Assembly (NCBI RefSeq): GCF_001522545.3
Contig: NC_031770.1
Location: forward strand, 105,649,468-105,713,467
Reading direction: 5' to 3'
Origin: Parus major
Lineage: Eukaryota > Chordata > Aves > Passeriformes > Paridae
Length of the DNA: 64,000 nucleotides
This document shows, piece after piece, positions 1 to 11,010 of this stretch. The notes beneath the pieces are model-generated. The model was given only the letters and a program-made list of their open reading frames with translations, searched no databases and was not told where the DNA came from. Within the stretch, counting starts at the first letter, position 1, and each line of letters starts with the position of its first letter. A program made the translations under genes and the position numbers.

Positions 1-914
1 AAGGGTGCTGTAGGGGAGCAGCAGATCTGACAGCAGCCAGCAAGCAGGGAAAGAGGGGGAGACTTGGGTGGGGTGAAGAGCGTGGGTCCCCGAAGGTGAG
101 ACTGGGGAGCTGCACCCTTGTGGAGGGTTTTGCAGGAGAGGGTGGCATGGTCTGAGCTCTGACATACCTGGCATATATGTCAGGGGTTTAAGGCTGGAAG
201 AAAGGTGGTGAGAACATCCAGTTTAATAATTTCAGCACTATAGCTCAGAGCCTAAACTGTGAAAACCCCCAGGATCTTAAAAAGGAGCATTAAAAGGCTA
301 TCTGAGAGTTCATACTTTCATGCCAGATATTGGCATTCACATCTTTTTTAATGACTCTTGATTAAATTTTTCTCCCTCATGGTGGAAAATTCTTTTGAAT
401 GATCTGAGGTAAGTCTTATGACATAAGATCTTGTTTGGACCTGGACATCTCTGTTACCTTGGGTCATTACATAACTGATTGAAAGATACTGTTCACCCAA
501 TTACTTTGAAGAATGGCTCCCAGACTGCTCCCTTGTTTTTAGGGTCCTTTATTGGTTGGGGGGATTTGTAATTTGGGTGTAGCAGGCACTGAGCATTGGT
601 GGTAATTCCCTGGTTATATGTGACTGCGAGTGCAATCTCTACCCTGTGCTCCTCATAGGGATACTGAGTATCTCGTGCTTTGGCATGAGAGAAACTCAGT
701 TGACAGAGAACCAGGGAATTGATGAAAGTTTTGATAGTAGTGTCACATATCACCTGTAAACCTTCATAAATCACCCTATTACATGCTATTACAACCTAAC
801 AAATCACCCTGTTACAGCAAAGATTTTGATGTTAGTCCGTTGTACCAATGCATTAATTAGAAATAGTTATTTTCCAGTTAGCTGGAAATACAGCTGGTAG
901 ATTCTGAGAGCTGA

Positions 915-1042
915 AGAAGCACCGTGGCCCAGTGGCTGGACTTGAATCTTGTACCTCTTGTGGCACTCTGTTCATGATGTAGTTTGGGACTTGAGTAGGT
1001 CACTCACTCTCTGCCTCAATTTCTCCATCTTGTCCAGATCTA
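915..1042 (+). repeat. MIR-like ancient SINE fragment
   Basis: CACCGTGGCCCAGTGGCTGG followed by TTGAATCTTGTACC, GGGACTTGAGTAGGTCACTC and CTGCCTCAATTTCTCC has the order of a MIR-type core SINE: tRNA-like head with A-box and B-box remnants, then the core (normally TGGGCAAGTCACTTAACCTC then TGCCTCAGTTTCC). It is heavily diverged. These elements were active in early amniotes and survive sparsely in birds. Confidence 0.6.
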
Positions 1043-2256
1043 CCCTGCTTTTATGATATATTCCATGCTCTAGAGCTGAACACTTTGCATCCTTACTATA
1101 TTTGGAAGAAGAATGAAATGCTAGTGGAGTGACTGTATTTATTTTCAAAGAATTTGATAAAGAACTACAATTCAGATACTTTGAAGTGAACGTGCCCTGG
1201 TTTTTTGCACCTCTGCTATGAGATGGCATCACTCTTGGAGAAATGTTTGGATAATAAAATACTGTGAAATGACACTATTGCCAAATGAGATTGTGATGAA
1301 TAGAGCCTTGTAGTATTAAATCTATGGGTACTTTACATTGCAATGACAATAATAGTTTGCAGTGTTGTAATAAGTTGCACTTCTTCTTTTAAAAAATAAA
1401 TTTAGTTAGACCTTAATGCATCTTGGAAATCATACCCTCCACTCAAATCATACATACATCTCTTGGAATAAAATTGCTTTAAACATATGTAAATGTACAT
1501 TGTATGGCATATCATAGGCAGTTGTGAAATAAATGATGTTTATCAGTGGGCCTTATGTAAAAAGACTACAAATACATGTTCCTTTTTGTAGTTCAGATTT
1601 GACACAGTCATTGCCATAAGTCTCCTGCTTTAAATAAAAAAGACTACATTGCAGTTGATACTTAAAACTATTTTATTAGAAAAACCCAGGTACAAAACCC
1701 TGCAGTGTGGGGCTGGGGGTTATACAAAGTGTTCCAGAGATGTTATTCTCCTTTCCCTAATTACAGATAAGGGGTGCCATGCTTACAGCTCAGCTTCACA
1801 GGCCCTTGAAGGATTTTATGATTCTGCAGCTGCCAGTGCAGTTTGTTGAAAATCTTTCATTTTCATAACGGGAGCTGGGATGAGACTGTATTCCTAAACC
1901 AGCAGGATAAAAGTACTTTGACTTAATAGGTGCCATCCGTGTTAAAAGGATGATTTTGAAGATTATTAGCTGGCATGACTAAGATTTATGATGCAATCTG
2001 CTTTTTTCTCTTCCTTAGTACAGATAAGGGGGGTTATTATTGTTAGTAGAAATACCTATTAAAATAAACCCCATGAAGCAGTTTCAAGGATTTGATAAAA
2101 ATGAATATAAAGTTGAAGCTCCCAGCTTATCTTTAACTCAAGTGATTTTCATGGGGTTATAACTCTTCTGGCATGGGATGAGGGAGCAGGAGTGTGATTT
2201 TTATCCTCACTCTACAGTAGAAGGGAAAATCAGATTTTGTATTCCATTCATTAGCA

Positions 2257-2276
2257 CATTACTGCTCATTACTGCT
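2257..2276 (+). repeat. Tandem 10-base duplication
   Basis: CATTACTGCT is present twice in tandem, without mismatch. Confidence 0.85.
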
Positions 2277-4837
2277 CAGGTTTGCTTCTGCAAGGGAGAG
2301 TTAACAGAGATTGAAGGTAGGTGGGAGTGAGTTGGGAATTTGCATGAATAGCTCGTTTTCAGGATGCAGTCAGCAGTGTTTAAATGCCAGGTTCTACAAG
2401 TAGTTTTAGGGAGAATCTTTCCTGCCAAATTCATGCTCAGAAAAGCTGGAGAAGCCTATATGGGTGGGAGAAGCTTTAAAATACTCCCCACATGATGCTT
2501 TTTGCTGTCAAACATCTGGGTTTCAGGCTTCCAGTCCTGCCTGCTGAGTCACCTCATCCCTCTCTCCTACTTGTTGCTATCCTCTTACATCTAAACACTG
2601 CCAGGGCTTGATCTGTCAGTCCTGAGGAGTCGTCAGCAGCATCAGCTGGGGATTTTGGCAACACAGTGTGTTTGTATGTCTGTATGTGTGTCCATCCCAG
2701 GCAGAATGGGAGGGAACGATACTGAATTTGCACAAGAACAGTAAGATGTGGTAATGATTCTTTCCTTGATTTCCCAGCTTTTACATTTTTTTCAAGCTTC
2801 TTATTCTAGGTTTCAAAGGCAAATAAGCCAGTCTTCCTTCTTTTGCAGTTATTTTTTGGGGCATGTTCATTTTGCTGGATTATTCACTTACAGCCTTGTA
2901 TTCTGAAGTGATCTTCTGTACAGCATCTAGTGAAACCAGATTACTACTTTAACTAAAAGCTGAAATTTTTAGGTTTCCTTTTTTTTTTTTGATTAAAGTA
3001 TCAGTGTGAGTGACTTAGAAAACATTCAGAAAACATCATTGCTGAATATTAAAGGAACTGTAATTTTAGAAATCTTTTTCTTCAATTAATGCCTAATTTT
3101 CTTTTTAAAATTAAACCTTTTACATTTATGGGCCTTTCTGAGGATTTAGGGGATATTTGTAAAATGCTGAGGGTTTTTTGTAAATACACATACCATTTGT
3201 GCCATCCAGATTTTAAATGCTGTTGACTTAGACAATTAAATTAATTCTGTAGCTTTCCTTCTGTGCTGAGTAAGATATGTTTGCAGGTTGTACAGCTGAG
3301 CGTGATCTTCTGTCCCAAACAATGCTGGGGAATGCTGCATCTGGAAAAATATTATTTTGGCTTTTTGCTTCTTGTAGCCTGTAAACTTAACCTGCAGTCT
3401 AGTGGCATTGGTTTGACCAATATTGTTTTTTCTTGGCAACATGTTTTTTTCTTTTTCAGTGGATTTTGTTTCTGTTTCTTGGTGTTCTGCATACTGCTGT
3501 TTGGGATTTGCAAAAGCAAAGGAGTTATGTTCCCAAGGAACAAAAGATTTTACATTGGTAGAAGAGCTTGGGGATCATTCCTCAGCATTCAGATGCTGAC
3601 TGAGAAAGGAGAGATTGTTACTGAAATCAAGTTTGAGTTTTCCATCAGTCCCATAGCAGAGCGCACTGAGCCCTCCATGAGCAGGTTTTCCAAGGCAGGG
3701 ATTCCTGTCTTGGCAGAGCTCTGGGATCTTGTTAAAAGCATCAAGACCTGGCTCTGTCTGTTTTCTCAAAAGCCTTTTTGTGTCTTAGCCAGGTGGTGAG
3801 ATGTTCTGGATTAAGCTTCCAGCTGTTTGGTTGACAGTTCCAGTGCCAGGTATGATCCAGTGATTTCTTGGAAGTTGGTGCGGTTTCCTCTCAGTAGTTC
3901 GGGCAGGGAGGTGTATGTGGCATCACTCAAACAGGTCACTTCAAGCAGCTCAGTGCCAAGACTTTCATTCTCACTTCCTTCATATTTATTAAAAAATGAC
4001 TAGAAGGAAGTTCAGAACTTTTGTATCTGAGATATGCTACATCTATTATGGTTGTCAGACAACTAAGAAAAAAGTCACTGGCTAATGAGTCTTAATTGTA
4101 ACAAAACATCAAATCATTGTCACTTCTGCTGCAGTAAATGGCATTCATTAAATTAATCCACTCCATTACAGAAGTATTTTGCAGAGAATAGCATGACCCA
4201 ACTGCTTCTGTTACAGTAATAAGCTGAACATATCACTGTGGCACTATTAGGTGTATTAGAAAGCAGTTTGAAGCATGGCTGCATGACCTGAAGCAACATC
4301 AGCAGGTCTCAGGTAGCATGTTTGAAAAAATAAGCTGCCTTAATTAGAGACAGGACCAAAGCAGAGCCTAGATGTGAACATTCCTGTAGCTTAGCATGGC
4401 AGGAAATCAAAAGCTGGATCGAGAACCTCTTTGGCTTCATTTGTAGAGCAGCACAAGCCAAAACAAAACTTAGACCTTGAACTGGAAACAGGGAATTTAG
4501 AAATCTGAATATTGCTTCTTTTTTCTTCACTCTTCTTGATCCCATTTTGACTTTGGAGCTAAACCCACCGTGCTGTCTCTCCCCTTTTCACCCAGTATCA
4601 GAAAACAGAGAACTGCATCGTGCCTCAACGTTGCTTTTACAATGCTGCCATCAAAAATTTCTGGCAGGAGTTGCTTTGACTTTTAGCTGCATTCAATTTC
4701 ATACCATATGTGTACATACACCCAAGGATGATGCAGCTCCTTTGTAGCTGGGGAATGGCCTGCTTTATTAAACATGCCCCTTGCCAACGGGGAAAATGAG
4801 CAGCCACAGTAAACACAGATGCAGGGAAGGAGGAACA

Positions 4838-4945
4838 GTCCGAGCCGTGTCGCAGCGCATTGTACCTGAGGAAAAGCGTCAGCCCCTAATTGGCGCTGAG
4901 CGCAGCCCACCTACTTAGCGAGAGAGGCTGCCAAGAGCAAATTAC
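4838..4945. promoter_or_regulatory. Candidate conserved/regulatory element
   Basis: Eight CpGs fall in about 80 bases (4841-4920) in an otherwise CpG-poor region, around CCCTAATTGGCGCTGAGCGC, which joins a homeodomain-type core (TAATTG) to GGCGC/GCGC words. Retained CpGs in an AT-leaning intron can mark constraint or absence of germline methylation. This is inference only. Confidence 0.28.
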
Positions 4946-7900
4946 CCCAGTGCTCTGTGTGCCGTGCTGCCTTCCCATTGAATTCACTCAAATGGAAGGC
5001 TTTTGCGTTCATTTTCAAAACTCTCCATGTGTTGGCAAAACGCTGTCTTGGGGAGAGGATCTCTGTCTAGAATAAAAACCTCCTGAGGATGCGTTCCCTA
5101 CTTCGCCTCCTCTAAGGGTGGTGCCACTCCAATTCTTCTCGAAATTTGAAGATGACTGCGGGGGAGGAAGGGGGGTGTATTTGTTTTGGGAAGAGGGGAT
5201 TTTTATTTTTTTTTATTTTTTTTTTCTGGAAAAACACATTTTGGCCAAGGAAGAATGAACAAAATGACAGTCTGTCTTGGAGCTCTTAAGCTACTAAGCA
5301 CAACATTCAGTGCTTATATGTTGTCACATTGCCAGCAGCAGGTATGCAGAGGCAGTGCAGAAGAGAATAAATTAATGTATGCTGTCCTTAAAACAATTCT
5401 ATTGAGAGTCAGTGCTTTGTTTTTACTTAAAAAACCATAATCTCTTGTTTTGGCCCTTCTTTTTCACCCAAGCACTGAGATGTGGCAGGGATGCTCGTGG
5501 AACAAACTGCACTGTGGGATTAACTCCATGAATTCCATCACAAATAGAAATGGTTGGTCGATTGGCAGGTTTTCCTGCTGGTTGCTTACATTTTCCCTTC
5601 TAAGCTAATAAAATTAATTGTCCAAAACTAAAGTCCCCTGTGAGGGGTTAGCTGTAGACAGCTGAATTGGAACAGAATGGGGTTGCTGGTTCTCTTAAAG
5701 GTTTCTGCTCAATACCTTATTTAGGAGGGAACTTCTTTTCCCCTAGTTTTTGGATGAAACTATGTTCAGAAACTTAATAAATTATAAGCTTGTCACTTCC
5801 ATTTCATCACCACTACATTCCCACCTGCTTCTACACCTCAGTTTCCTCCTTTCTACATCTGAGAATAGGATAGGAGTCCTTTGTTTCTTTTTAATGGTGT
5901 CAGCTTGCCAAATTCTTGGTACATGGGGTCACTCTTGCTTACCTAATGATTTCACTTAGGGATTTTAAGTTGGATAAAACAAGGTCAAAAAGGTATGAGT
6001 ACACAAGTGAAGAAAGTTTTGCAGACCACCTGTTTGAGTCAATCTTGTTTGAGGACTGGGGAAGGTTTTGGAGGAATTTTTCCTTGGATGTGAGGCAAGG
6101 AGGGAAAGAACCTGGATGTGGTAGAAGGGAAGGTAGTGAGTAGAAATGGGAGATGTGGTGAGAATAAAGGAGAAAAGTTGATTGAAAGATAAATTAACAC
6201 TGTGGGAGAAAACTGGGAAAGGCATCAGGAGGCTGCAGAGTCCTGGGTTTAAGCTGCATCTGAAGGTGGGGTGTTGTTGCTCCTTTACCCTCCCAACTCT
6301 CCTCCAATCTAACTTGGGATCTCCTTCACTGAGCTTTCCTCGAGCCTTTCCTGTCACTCTGAGGACACACTGCTGCCAGGGCAGAGAGCCCTGAGCTACC
6401 CCCAAGTCATGGCATTGGAGAGGTGGAGGGATAGCTTGTATGGCCAGCAGGTATGATAGTCAAATTTTCTTGGCTGCTTCAGAGAGATAGTAGTTCAAGA
6501 TTTAAAAAAGGCAGTAAGGGAAAACTGTGTTTTGTACATTCCTGGAAAGGATTTTAATCCAGTGGTATATGGTATTTCCCTAGTTGTGACAACAGCATAG
6601 TTGTTTTTCTCATTTAGAAAAAACAAAACAAATACACGGTGACTTCATGAATAAAGTTTGTCTTTCCCTCCACAAGGAATTCAGTCTTGGCCATTTTCCT
6701 AAGTGTATTAAAATGCACAAGAAAATTGTTGATTCTTTTTTCTTCCATATGTGCATTACTGCCACAATTTGACTTTGTGCAGACTTTACTGTAACCTGTA
6801 CTTTAGTTGGTCAATGTAATTTATAACAGAAAAGCTACATATTATAATGCCAGAGCTTTCGTAATATGTGTGTGTTGCCTCCACTCTGCTCTTTCATGGC
6901 AGTGCTACAAAATATTTTACCAGAATAAGTGTAAATCCTATAATCTTCAAAATTAAATGGGGGAAAAAGAACAAAACCAAACCAGCCTCCATTGGAGTGG
7001 GAAGGCAGAAGCCTGTATGTCGTGCAGTAACTGAGCACAGGGTTGCCTGAGGAAGGTAATGGCAGGCTTGCTGAATTGCAGAAACACCAGTGCCCTCTCT
7101 GATGAGCTTTGCCTGAGATGTGGGTGTTGGCTAAGTCTGCCCAAAAGCTCTGTTAGAACAGTGGTGGGAACGTGGTGTTCGTTTGGAGCATCCTTGGTTG
7201 TTTTTCTTATCTCCCTCCAGCAAACTCCAGTGCTCTGTTGAGCTGAGCCTGGAGTCACGTAGGACATTTGAAAGAGCAGAGGATTATACCTATTCCTTGT
7301 CTTGGGCCTGGAGTTAAAAACCAGCAGTACCACCTGAAAGAGAGCTTTAGCCCCACTGCTGAGTGTGGCCGTGCTGGGCTCATTGGCATCCAGTTTCTGG
7401 CATGAAAACTCTGAGCCCAGCAGATTTCTGTAATGCCTTGTGCTTCAGTTATATAGGGAGCCAAAGCTGGAAACCAGATCCCTCGGCAGGATGAGTCACG
7501 CTGTATTGCCTCCCCTCGGTGCTCAGCTCAAAGCATCCCTGTGTTTTGGAGGGGCTCGTGACATGACACCACAGGATTTGGACAGTGGTACCTCATTTGG
7601 GAATTTCCAGCATTCCTGCAGTGATAAATGGCCAAATGATGTTCCCTTTGGTTTATACAACAGCAGGACGTTGGGCACCTAAATAGCTTTATTAGCAATA
7701 ATGTGGCTTCCTGCAGACTCTGAGGTACATAAGCCTGGAGGGATTTTGCACATGTTTAAATTGGATAAAATGTCTGACCTCTGCTCTCCTTACTTGAATG
7801 CATCTTCTAGTTTTGGTCCATATACTTTCTGTCCTCAGCTCACTGGCTGAAGAGGAAGGATAATAATATTCTTGACCTCAGATGATTTTGTCATGGTCAA

Positions 7901-8861
7901 ATAGGTATCAATGGTATTTGGATCTGGTGGCACTGGAACAATGTAAACAGTGAGACAGAACCCAATGGCACAGAGGAGGCAATTGTGCAATGTGCAGATT
8001 TATTTTTTGTTTATGTTTGCCTCCTTCCATTACCATGTTTCTTTAAAATTCTGTGTTTTGTGTACTGATGATCTTGCACACGTGCCTGCATTTTGCAAGA
8101 GAATTAAACAGATGCAGTGTAAAGCCAGGAGCACGTCCCCCATGTGAGTGGTACTGCAGACTCCCGTGCTGTTTGCCACGTGTGGTAGCAAAGGATGCTC
8201 TGACACTCACTGTCACAGTATCTGAAGCTGGATTTGGTTTTCCATTCAGCCAACAGATGATGTTTCCAAAAAAGAAACTTATACAAAATGGGGAGTCTCT
8301 GGGAGATAATTACGTGGTTGTATAAATAATGAGTGAGATATTATCTGCTAGCTCTATAGTCACATCCACGGAGAGAAGAGATGAGCTTTCTTCGAGGGCA
8401 GTAGAGTTCTCTCAGCTCAATTAAATGGACGTATAGTACCAGCCTGACACTGAACATTTGTTCCCATAGGAGCCTGTTAAAGGGAAATACAGTTAGTGTT
8501 GCATACAGCCTGTGTTTAGACCTCCTGCTTAGATTATGAAAAATGTTAAAGCTAAAAAAAACCCCTCATTATTTGAGTTCCAAAAGCTGCCTGGCTCCTG
8601 CATGCTCCCTGCAGCAGGGCACACCTTTCACACTGCCCGATTAGCTCCGTGTTATCTAGTTGCAAATGCCTGGCTTCACTGTTCCTGTACTTTATTTTAA
8701 AAGGCTTTTGCTGTATGCAATTGAATGTACTGTAATCTTCTTATCAAATACCGAAGCTCTTTAGTGATGCCATTTTGAAATGTATTTCGGTTTTTAAATT
8801 GCAAATTCTTCCCTGGCTGGAAGGTCTCTGTTTTTGGTTTAGGCAGTGGTTGAGAATATGC

Positions 8862-8863
<2 letters not shown>

Positions 8864-8918
<55 letters not shown>
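8864..8918 (+). repeat. (TG)n microsatellite, about 27 units
   Basis: An uninterrupted TG dinucleotide tract of about 55 bases. Perfect tracts of this length are usually length-polymorphic between individuals. Confidence 0.97.
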
Positions 8919-8920
<2 letters not shown>

Positions 8921-9224
8921 ACTATATATAAATGCCTGAAAACATGCTGGCCCATTTCCTGATAATGTCCAATTGTGGGTTTCCCTCTAAAACACTGGCA
9001 GGAGAAGACAAGGGTTACAAAACTGGTATCTGCCCTTGTGGGTCATTTTGGGGTGCTTTTCCTATGGATTTTCTTTTGTTGTTGTATTTAGAACCTCTAA
9101 AGAGTTAAGTTATCTCTGAACAAGAGCAAGGATTTTCATTATTATTTATATTATTTTAAGTAAAAGAACGAGGCTGATCAAGTTTTGAGTACAGAACTGA
9201 AAATCGGAGCTGATATATTCTGGT

Positions 9225-9405
9225 CTCACATCTGTCAGTAACTTGTGATGTGACTTGAAACAAAATCACTTAACCTATGAGTCTCTTTCCCTACCTGTAA
9301 AATGGGGTTGAGAGTAAGAGGGATGCCATGAGCATTAAATATTTAATGTTTGTAAAGTGCTTTGAAGACAGAGAGTGCCACATAAATGCTTATCATTGTC
9401 TTAAA
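9225..9405 (+). repeat. MIR-like ancient SINE fragment
   Basis: AAAATCACTTAACCTATGAG, then CTACCTGTAAAATGGGG, then GAGCATTAAATATTTAATG and TTTGTAAAGTGCTTTGAAGA, then GTGCCACATAAATGCT follow the MIR core and its L2-like 3' end in the correct order. The match is clearer than in the copy at 915. No flanking duplication is detectable, as expected for an element this old. Confidence 0.78.
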
Positions 9406-10204
9406 ATACAAGGAACTGGGTAACCTTGTGTGGGAAAAATTTGATGAAAACTGTAACTTGACGAATGAAGACCAAAGCAGGAGAAGAAAGGACATCTTGC
9501 AAAATTGAGTATTAAGAATTTCGAACAAAATGCACTGGAGAGTCTGTCTCTAAAGAATTAGCAGAGGCAGTCTTCAGGAACATTGAGAATACCTTCAGAA
9601 CATCATAGGATTCAGTAAACAAAGTTGGACTTTTCTGCTAATAAAGAAGAAAAGAAAGAAAAGTTCTAAACAAATGGCTCCATTTAGCCTGGCCACAGTA
9701 ATCAAGCATGTAATGGGGCCATTATGTGAATGCTGGGAAATAAGACATCTAGTTACAGACAGGCATTATTTCGAAGTGTATGTCTAATCCATCCTCAGTG
9801 GATGTGATTACTTACCTAGAAGATCAAGGAAATGGTATGGATACGTACTTTATTCAGGGAAGCAATTGGTAGAGCACTCCATCTGTGAAGATCATTCCAA
9901 GCAGCTCGTTCACTTAGGTCAGCTTAGAAATTGTTTACAAGTGGATAGGCAAGAAGATAATAGAATACATGGAATAAAAAGAATGAAGGAAACTGGGAAT
10001 GCACACGTCTTCAAAGCATGAAATTAAGCCAAACCCAGCCTTTGAAATGATGTAGAAGGTTTTCTCCATGGTGTCTTTCATAAATACACTAATATATTGC
10101 AGATACCGAAATACTCAGTCCTTTCTGTCCCTCCTCTCTACTAATACAGAGGATGAATGTGTGAACTGCTTTGGGAGAGTCTGGAAAAAAAGTTAAAAAT
10201 TGTC

Positions 10205-11010
10205 AGGGCTGCAGTTCCTCCAGATTAACCAGTTCTAGGATGGATTCTCCTCTGCAGGCTGCAGCTCCTGCCTGAATGCTGCTTCAGCTTGGGTGTCTCT
10301 CCATAAGGAGAAGTCTTCCATGGGCTGCAGTGTGGATGTCTGGGGGGAAAAAAACAATGCTGGGGATGGACTTCTTGCAAGGGCATAATAATAGGACAAG
10401 GATAGTGACTTTAAAACAGAGTAGGTTTAGAATGGATATTAGGAACAGATTCTTTACTCTGACAGTGGTGAGGCACTGACACAGGTTGCCCAGAGAAGCT
10501 GTGGATGCTCCATCCCTGCAAGTGGCCAGGTTGGATGGGGCTTGGAGCAACCTGGTTTAGTGGGAGGCGTCCCTGCCCATGGCAGAAGGTGTTGGAAATA
10601 GAGGATCTTTGAGGTCACTTCCAGCCTGAAGCATTTTATGATGATTCTGTGATCAGCTTCCATCATGCTCCTCTCCATGGGCAGCAGGGTCACCCCTGCT
10701 CCAGTACCGGGAGCACCTTCTCCCCCTCCTTCCTCTTCGACCTTGGTATCAGCAGGGCTGTTTCTTACACTTCTTTTCCTTTTTCCTCACTGCCTGTGCA
10801 GTGTTCTTGCCCTTTCCAAGGAATGTTTCACAGAGGCCCCACCAGTTTGGCTGCAGGGTTCTGTGGTTCCCTGCAGTGGGGACATGGAACTGGCTGTGGG
10901 CAGCACTGGGCCACCCCTCCCTCCCCATTTGGCACCATCCCTGCCTCCTCCCAGCTCAGTGAAACTGCTAGGAAGAAAGGTGTTGACAGGTACATGAGTT
11001 CAGTGATCAA
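10205..11010 (+). repeat. Older repeat-like segment interrupted by the CR1 copy
   Basis: The left part (about 10205-10350: CAGGCTGCAGCTCC, CCATGGGCTGCAG) and the right part (about 10660-11010: GGAGCACCTTCTCC, CCTTGGTATCAGCAGGGCTG, TTTCACAGAGGCCC) read like two halves of one moderately GC-rich interspersed repeat that I associate with bird genomes but cannot name. The CR1 copy at 10365-10655 separates them, which would make the CR1 the younger insertion. Ends are approximate and no terminal repeats are visible. The alternative is unrelated unique sequence. Confidence 0.35.
10365..10655 (+). mobile_element. CR1 LINE 3' fragment
   Basis: The stretch ATTAGGAACAGATTCTTTAC, GTGAGGCACTGACACAGGTT and GCCCAGAGAAGCTGTGGATG followed by TTGGATGGGGCTTGGAGCAACCTGG is the standard avian CR1 3' portion. 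It ends in GATCTTTGAGGTCACTTCCAGCC and a decayed ATGATTCTGTG terminus. It is 5'-truncated, as most CR1 copies are, and carries point changes. It sits inside a longer repeat-like segment (see 10205-11010). Confidence 0.88.

Noticed and set aside
3263..3799. Open frame of 178 codons on the + strand with Phe-rich hydrophobic stretch
   Set aside because: The hydrophobic part comes from a T-rich tract (FFFFSGFCFCFLVF) and not from a real membrane protein; no family resemblance.
5800..5880. Possible MIR fragment (CCTCAGTTTCCTCC followed by CATCTGAGAATAGG)
   Set aside because: Only about 30 bases resemble the core, with no supporting head or tail.
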